Assembly: GCF_014873145.1 (NCBI RefSeq)
Contig: NZ_JADBEK010000001.1
Location: 6,820,001 to 6,884,000 of the forward strand
Direction: 5' to 3'
From: Nonomuraea angiospora
Lineage (GTDB): Bacteria; Actinomycetota; Actinomycetes; Streptosporangiales; Streptosporangiaceae
DNA: 64,000 nt
This document shows positions 59,977 to 64,000 of this stretch, in pieces; position 1 is the stretch's first letter, and the number at the start of each line of letters is the position of its first letter. Position numbers and translations under genes: made by a program. A model generated the notes under the pieces. It had not been told where the DNA came from, made no database searches, and saw nothing but the letters and a program-made list of their open reading frames with translations.

Positions 59977-60945
59977 ATGGATTACGTCAACCTCGGACGC
60001 AGTGGCCTGCAGGTGAGCCCGCTCTGCCTCGGCACCATGAACTTCGGCCCCCTGACCACGGAGGAAGACTCCTTCGCGATCATGGACCGGGCCCTGGAGC
60101 TGGGGATCAACTTCTTCGACACGGCCAACGTGTACGGCTGGAAGCTGGGCGAGGGCATCACCGAGCAGATCATCGGCCGGTGGTTCGCCCAGGGCGGCGG
60201 GCGCCGGGAGAAGACCGTCATCGCGACCAAGCTCAACGGCAAGATGAGCGACTGGCCCAACGACCAGAAGCTGTCGGCCCTCAACATCCGCAGGGCCTGC
60301 GACGCCTCGCTGAAGCGGCTGCAGACCGACTACATCGACATCTACCAGGCACACCACGTCGACCGGGACACCCCGTACGAGGAGTTCTGGGAGGCGATGG
60401 ACGTCCTGCGCCAGCAGGGCAAGATCATCTACGTGGGGTCGTCCAACTTCGCCGGCTGGCACATCGCCAAGGCCCAGGAGGCGGCCGCCCGGCGTAACGT
60501 CAACGGCCTCATCAGCGAGCAGTCCCACTACAACCTGCTCACCCGCGCGGTCGAGCTGGAGGTGCTGCCCGCGTGCGAGGACTACGGGCTCGGCGTGATC
60601 CCGTGGAGCCCGCTGGCCGGCGGCCTGCTCGGCGGCGTGCTGCGCAAGATCGACAAGGGCCGCTCGGCCTCCGAGCACATGGTCAAGCAGCTCGACAAGC
60701 ACCGCGACAAGATCGAGCAGTACGAGAAGCTCTGTGACGAGCTGGGCGAGGACCCGGCGTACGTGGCCCTGGCCTGGCTGCTCAAGCAGCGGGCGGTGGT
60801 CGCGCCGATCATCGGCCCGCGCACCCTGGAGCAGCTCGAGGGCAGCCTGCGCACCCTGGAGATCGACCTCGACGAGGCCACGCTGACCCGTCTCGACGAG
60901 ATCTTCCCCGGCCACCGCACGGCCCCGGAGGACTACGCCTGGTAG
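59977..60945 (+). CDS. Aldo/keto reductase
   Basis: This 322-residue AKR (YajO/YghZ-like) has the catalytic Asp and Tyr in FFDTANVYGWKLGEGITEQI, the Lys in VIATKLNGKM and the His in YQAHHVDRDT. NADPH-binding residues are near APIIGPRTLEQLEGSL. ATG at 59977 gives MDYVNLGRSGLQVSPLCLGT, the normal start; a longer frame from 59938 would include the operator and is rejected. The message is probably leaderless. A MerR-type dyad in the promoter suggests induction by electrophiles or oxidants, but no merR gene is in the window. Confidence 0.94.
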   Translation: MDYVNLGRSGLQVSPLCLGTMNFGPLTTEEDSFAIMDRALELGINFFDTANVYGWKLGEGITEQIIGRWFAQGGGRREKTVIATKLNGKMSDWPNDQKLSALNIRRACDASLKRLQTDYIDIYQAHHVDRDTPYEEFWEAMDVLRQQGKIIYVGSSNFAGWHIAKAQEAAARRNVNGLISEQSHYNLLTRAVELEVLPACEDYGLGVIPWSPLAGGLLGGVLRKIDKGRSASEHMVKQLDKHRDKIEQYEKLCDELGEDPAYVALAWLLKQRAVVAPIIGPRTLEQLEGSLRTLEIDLDEATLTRLDEIFPGHRTAPEDYAW

Positions 60946-60946
60946 C

Positions 60947-61030
60947 TCAGCTCACCAGTGCGCCGACGACGACGATGAGCAAGAGCAGGCCGAGCACAAT
61001 GGGCAGCAGCCACATGCGAGGACGATCCAC
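60947..61030 (-). CDS. 27-residue single-helix membrane peptide
   Basis: A GTG at 61030 opens MDRPRMWLLPIVLGLLLLIV and continues for seven more hydrophobic residues to the TGA at 60947-60949. The whole is one membrane helix after a short basic N-terminus, oriented inside-to-out by the positive-inside rule. It sits between the convergent aldo/keto-reductase stop and the ThpR gene, on the ThpR strand and only 11 bases after it. Such micro-proteins often modulate membrane partners, but none is evident. The ribosome binding site is weak (AGG about ten bases upstream), so expression is uncertain. Confidence 0.45.
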   Translation of the reverse strand: MDRPRMWLLPIVLGLLLLIVVVGALVS

Positions 61031-61040
61031 GGTCTGGAGC

Positions 61041-61598
61041 CTAGCTCTGCCCGGAGGGTGCGAGCGCCCATTCGGCGAGTGACTCGTACCTCACCTGGGA
61101 CCCTGCGTGACTGCGGACGAGACGGACCTGCTCCGCCCGCCACGGCGAGCCGCTGAACCCGGACAGCGACTCGACCAGCGGGCGCAGGTCCGTCTCGGTC
61201 TTGGCGCGGGCCAGCGTGAGGTGCGGGTGAAACCGTTTCTCATCGGTCTGTACGGCCCCGGCCCGCCGGGCGCCCGCCTTGACCGAGTCCGCCAGCCTCG
61301 TCATGGAGTCGCCCGTGACGCCCACCCAGAAGACCCTGGCCCGGCGGGCGGAGGAGAAGGCGCCGAAGCCGGTGAAGGCCAGGTCGAGGACGCTGTAGCG
61401 GCGTACGGCGCGGGCCAGGCGCTCCTCCAGCTCGGGCAGCACCTGCTCGGGCACCTCGCCGAAGAAGCCCAGCGTGATGTGCCAGGTGGCACGGTCGGGC
61501 CAGCGCAGCCCCGGCACCTGCCCGACGTGCGGCGCGATGGCACGCGAGATCTCGTCCAGGATCTCGTCGGGCGGCACCAGCGCCGCGAACAGCCTCAT
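61041..61598 (-). CDS. thpR: RNA 2',3'-cyclic phosphodiesterase (2'-5' RNA ligase family)
   Basis: This 185-residue protein has the two HxTx motifs of the 2H phosphoesterase fold: WHITLGFFG near residue 40 and FHPHLTLARAK near residue 124. It opens with the usual MRLFAALVPPDEILDEI. The enzyme hydrolyses 2',3'-cyclic phosphate ends of RNA and was first noted as a 2'-5' RNA ligase. The ATG at 61598 follows a CAGGTGGT region. It is on the same strand as the MFS/MarR genes upstream but 51 bases after the MFS stop, so a shared transcript is possible. Confidence 0.95.
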   Translation of the reverse strand: MRLFAALVPPDEILDEISRAIAPHVGQVPGLRWPDRATWHITLGFFGEVPEQVLPELEERLARAVRRYSVLDLAFTGFGAFSSARRARVFWVGVTGDSMTRLADSVKAGARRAGAVQTDEKRFHPHLTLARAKTETDLRPLVESLSGFSGSPWRAEQVRLVRSHAGSQVRYESLAEWALAPSGQS

Positions 61599-61649
61599 AC
61601 CACCTGATTGTCTCTTGCCGGCCTGCCGCCCGAGCCCCAGGGTGGGGGC

Positions 61650-62873
61650 TCAGGCGACCGCGAGCGCCGGCTTCGCGACGCGGGCGCTGATCAGGCGCGT
61701 CACCAGCAATGCCAGCCCGGTGCCGACGAGCACCAGCACGCCGGACAGGATCACGCCCGCCCGCGGCCCGCCCAGCTCCGACAGCCAGCCGATCAGCGGC
61801 GCGCCCACGGGAGCCCCGCCGGTGAACACCAGCATGTAGATCCCCATGACCCGGCCCCGCATGTCGGGGGACGTGGCGATCTGGACGCTGGCGTTGGCGG
61901 CCGTGTTGATGGTGATCAGCGCGATCCCGGTCGGGATCAGCAGCAGCAGGTAGACGGGGTAGAACGGGGCCAGCCCGGTGGCGATCTGGAAGAGCCCGAA
62001 CCCGAGCGCCCCGGCCATCAGCACCTTGCGTGACAGTCGCGCCCGGCGCGCGGCCAGCAGCGCTCCCCCGAGCGCTCCCACCGCGAACATGCTGGAGGCC
62101 AGCCCGAACGAGGACGCCCCGGCCTTGAACACCTCGCGGGCCATGAGCGCGATCGACATCGAGAACGACTGCGAGAACATCGACACGAACCCGATCAGCA
62201 GCACCGGCATGAGCAGCTCTTCGCGCTCGATCACGTACCGGAGCCCCTCGCGGAGCTGGCCCTTGGCCCTGGGGACGGGCGCGGCGGGGTTCAGCTCGGA
62301 CTTGCGCATGAAGACCAGGCTGGAGATCACCGCGCCGAAGGTCGTCGCGTTGATCAGGAAGATCGGCCCCGTGCCACCGAGCACGTAGATCAGCACACCG
62401 GCGAGCGCCGGGCCGACCACACGGGCGAGGTTGAAGATGGAGCTGTTCAGGGCGATGGCGTTGGACAGGTCGCGCCGGCCGACCATCTCGACCACGAACG
62501 CCTGCCGCGTGGGCACCTCGACGCAGGAGATCAGGCCGAGCAGGAACGCCATCACGTACACGTGCCAGACCTGGGCCGAGCCCGTCATGGTGAGCACGCC
62601 GATAGTCAGCGCCAGGACGGCCATGAGCGACTGCGCGCCGATGAGGATGGGCCGCTTGGGGTAGCGGTCGGCGAGCACGCCGCCGAACATCCCGAAGATC
62701 AGCATCGGCAGGAACTGCAGCGCGGTCGCCGTTCCGAGCGCCGCCGCGCTGCCGTGGGTCAGATCGAGCACCAGCCAGTCCTGGGCGGTGCGCTGCAGCC
62801 AGGTGCCGACGTTGGAGACGATGCCACCTGCCGCGAACATGCGGTAGTTAGGAATCCTGAGCGACCGGAACAT
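61650..62873 (-). CDS. MFS efflux transporter
   Basis: This 407-residue protein has about 12 membrane helices with the TMS2-3 motif GGVLADRYPKRPILIGAQ. Other MFS_3 features are GTWLQRTAQDWLVLDLTHGS and VEVPTRQAFVVEMVGR. I place the start at the ATG at 62873 (MFRSLRIPNYRMFAAGG), 23 bases after the marR stop, although its ribosome binding site is poor. It probably exports an aromatic or drug-like compound, and the upstream MarR protein is the likely local repressor. Confidence 0.9.
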   Translation of the reverse strand: MFRSLRIPNYRMFAAGGIVSNVGTWLQRTAQDWLVLDLTHGSAAALGTATALQFLPMLIFGMFGGVLADRYPKRPILIGAQSLMAVLALTIGVLTMTGSAQVWHVYVMAFLLGLISCVEVPTRQAFVVEMVGRRDLSNAIALNSSIFNLARVVGPALAGVLIYVLGGTGPIFLINATTFGAVISSLVFMRKSELNPAAPVPRAKGQLREGLRYVIEREELLMPVLLIGFVSMFSQSFSMSIALMAREVFKAGASSFGLASSMFAVGALGGALLAARRARLSRKVLMAGALGFGLFQIATGLAPFYPVYLLLLIPTGIALITINTAANASVQIATSPDMRGRVMGIYMLVFTGGAPVGAPLIGWLSELGGPRAGVILSGVLVLVGTGLALLVTRLISARVAKPALAVA

Positions 62874-62896
62874 CCCGGTCTTGGGTTCTTCAGGCT

Positions 62897-63421
62897 CTAT
62901 ATCCTGCTGAGCTTCTCCAGAATCGGCGCCGCCTGCCGCAGCACCGCCCGCTCCTCCGGCGAGAGCTCCTTCAGCCGCTGCGTCAGCCACGCCTCCTTGC
63001 GGCGCCGCTCCTCCTTCAGCAGCTTCTCGGCGGCCTCGGTGATCGTCACGGTCACCTGTCGCCGGTCGGTCGGATGCGGGCTGCGCGAGACCAGGCCGCG
63101 CTCCTCGAGGGCGGCGATCACGCGGGTCATCGAGGGCGGTTGAACCTTCTCGAGCTCGGCCAATTCGCCGGGGGTTATCCCGGAATGCCGTGCTGTCTGA
63201 CTGTCGCGCCCGCTTCGCTCCTCGTTGGCTCGTCCCTCGCTCTCTCGTCGCGAGCTCCTGCGCTCGATCGCGGCGAGCGTCGCGAACTGCGTGGGAGTCA
63301 GCGAGTGAGCTGCCGCCTGTCGTCGTAGCCGCCTGGTCAGCCTTGCCATTGAGACGCGCAGGGCTGAAGCCAGGCCTGCGTCGCTGCGCAGGTCCGTCTT
63401 GGGCTGGGTGTTGGTTAGCAT
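62897..63421 (-). CDS. MarR-family regulator with a repeat inserted in its DNA-binding domain
   Basis: This 174-residue MarR protein has LTPTQFATLAAIERR, then GITPGELAELEKVQPPSMTR and the winged segment ALEERGLVSRSPHPTDRRQV. In normal MarR proteins the AAIER helix runs directly into a short HGPxTPGELAE turn. Here about 22-25 extra residues, rich in Arg, Ser and Glu, lie between them, encoded by the 57-bp repeat at 63203-63259. The insertion is in the loop between two helices of the winged-helix domain and is in frame. The ATG (63421) sits within a GTTAGCA/TGCTAAC dyad. It is the likely regulator of the MFS gene downstream. Confidence 0.92.
   Translation of the reverse strand: MLTNTQPKTDLRSDAGLASALRVSMARLTRRLRRQAAAHSLTPTQFATLAAIERRSSRRESEGRANEERSGRDSQTARHSGITPGELAELEKVQPPSMTRVIAALEERGLVSRSPHPTDRRQVTVTITEAAEKLLKEERRRKEAWLTQRLKELSPEERAVLRQAAPILEKLSRI
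63203..63259 (-). repeat. 57-bp interspersed repeat, copy 2 (in marR)
   Basis: Read on the minus strand this matches 40681-40737 at 48 of 57 positions without gaps. It is inserted in frame between the AAIER helix and the TPGELAE helix of the MarR winged-helix domain. Both copies are on the coding strand of their host genes and are open in the frame used. Confidence 0.85.
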
Positions 63422-63445
63422 TACTCATTACCTTTGCTAACTATA
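63414..63445. promoter_or_regulatory. Palindromic MarR operator and promoter
   Basis: GTTAGCA (63414-63420) and TGCTAAC (63435-63441) form a perfect dyad with a 14-base spacer that covers the MarR start. TATAGT reads leftwards at 63445-63440 as a -10 box, placing the marR transcription start at about 63433 inside the dyad. Autorepression is expected. Confidence 0.6.
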
Positions 63446-63498
63446 CGGCATGTCGAGAAATTTCCGAAAGCAAATATCTGGTACCTCCTTGGTACCTC

Positions 63499-63528
63499 GA
63501 AGCCGCCCCGCACGCGCAGGGCGGCTTC
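63499..63528 (-). terminator. Hairpin after the purine permease gene
   Basis: GAAGCCGCCC (63499-63508) pairs perfectly with GGGCGGCTTC (63519-63528) around ten bases. It lies 10 bases beyond the permease stop and upstream of the marR promoter, so it should end the permease message. Confidence 0.8.
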
Positions 63529-63537
63529 AAGGCGTGC

Positions 63538-64000
63538 TCAGACGCCGAAGAGCACCCGGATCGGCCCGATCGCGAAGTACAGGACGAACAGCGCCGTGAC
63601 CCCCCACAGCAGCGGGTGGACCTCGCGCGCCTTGCCCCGCACGGCCTTGATCAGCACGTAGCTGATGAAGCCGGCGCCGATGCCGTTGGAGATCGAGTAC
63701 GTGAACGGCATGATCACGACGGTGAGGAACGCCGGGATCGCGACCTCGAAGTCGTTCCAGTCGATGTCCCGGATCGAGGTCATCATCAGGAAGCCGACCA
63801 CGATCAGCGCGGGCGCGGCGGCCTCGTACGGGACGACCGTGACGAGCGGCGCGAAGAAGATCGCCACGAGGAACAGCAACCCGGTGACCACGCTGGCCAG
63901 ACCGGTGCGGGCGCCCTCGCCGACACCGGCGGCCGACTCGATGTAGGTGGTGTTGGAGGAGACGGAGCCCGCGCCGCCGGCCGCCGCGCCGATCGAGTCG
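63538..64000 (-). CDS. Purine (hypoxanthine/guanine) permease, AzgA/PbuG-like, 5' part cut by window edge
   Basis: The 154 visible residues are the C-terminal part of a NCS2/AzgA permease. They contain VSSNTTYIESAAGVGEGART, the AzgA-family signature at helix 8-9. Membrane helices follow (GLASVVTGLLFLVAIFFAP, ALIVVGFLMM, FLTVVIMPFTYSISNGIGAG, LLWGVTALFVLYFAIGPIRV). The start lies beyond base 64000. The protein imports purine bases with protons. A strong hairpin follows the stop. It is on the same strand as marR but separated by this terminator and the marR promoter. Confidence 0.92.
   Translation of the reverse strand, partial: DSIGAAAGGAGSVSSNTTYIESAAGVGEGARTGLASVVTGLLFLVAIFFAPLVTVVPYEAAAPALIVVGFLMMTSIRDIDWNDFEVAIPAFLTVVIMPFTYSISNGIGAGFISYVLIKAVRGKAREVHPLLWGVTALFVLYFAIGPIRVLFGV

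Noticed and set aside
62874..63428. N-terminal extension of the exporter frame
   Set aside because: The extension is a shadow of marR in another frame and the exporter family starts at MFRSLRIPN.
63480..63498. GGTACCTC direct repeat before the permease terminator
   Set aside because: Only two copies of eight bases; it may be chance and has no clear function.

Overview
The window is very GC-rich, and its gene families are typical of an actinomycete: an AfsR/SARP-type regulator with BTAD and NB-ARC domains, NarL- and OmpR-type two-component systems, a SigE-type ECF sigma factor, paired dynamin-like GTPases, a PucR regulator, GTG and TTG starts, and several apparently leaderless promoters. A filamentous actinobacterium, possibly of the Streptosporangiales (Nonomuraea-like), is my inference; the sequence alone does not fix the genus. 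The DNA looks like ordinary chromosomal accessory territory: short operons, many regulator/target pairs, no rRNA or tRNA, no CRISPR array, no phage module and no intact insertion sequence.

Layout. 1-9.9 kb: end of a SnoaL-like gene, a LacI regulator, a TetR/TusA-like pair facing an FAD monooxygenase across a clear operator, a Tiki/ChaN-like protein, a large AfsR-like regulator, a second FAD monooxygenase and an APH-type kinase. 10-15.1 kb: fatty-acid desaturase, a small coiled-coil protein, a NarL-type two-component pair and compact cytochrome bd genes. 15.1-19.1 kb: secreted nucleotidase, alpha/beta hydrolase, and an SDR gene facing its TetR regulator. 19.1-20 kb: a two-gene cassette resembling a HicAB toxin-antitoxin module. 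20-22.8 kb: SPFH/NfeD pair and an L,D-transpeptidase lipoprotein. 22.8-26.6 kb: homogentisate catabolic operon (hmgA, an unknown gene, fumarylacetoacetase) with a divergent IclR regulator. 26.6-33.1 kb: a long inverted-repeat element, secreted and membrane proteins, an MFS exporter, a degenerate MmpL-like protein and a large secreted unknown. 33.1-38.3 kb: aldo/keto reductase facing LysR, EF-hand protein, PucR regulator, trehalose-synthase-like GH13 enzyme. 38.3-44.5 kb: Gfo/Idh oxidoreductase, tdh-kbl threonine catabolism, LysR, a sigma-factor remnant and an MFS gene with a tandemly repeated 3' end. 44.5-52.2 kb: two dynamin-like GTPases, a regulator-kinase-regulator set and an LhgO-type oxidase. 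52.2-64 kb: propeller proteins, an NmrA-like/MFS operon, SigE-type sigma with a membrane propeller partner, MATE exporter, aldo/keto reductase, a 27-residue membrane peptide, ThpR, MarR/MFS and the 3' part of a purine permease.

Most notable: a 57-bp repeat occurs in frame inside two unrelated genes. It extends the C-terminus of Tdh (40681-40737) and interrupts the DNA-binding domain of a MarR regulator (63203-63259, other strand). Other leads are the HicAB-like cassette, the unknown middle gene of the homogentisate operon, a tandem 33-bp duplication of a gene's last codons and stop, and an MmpL-like protein without the usual proton-relay residues.
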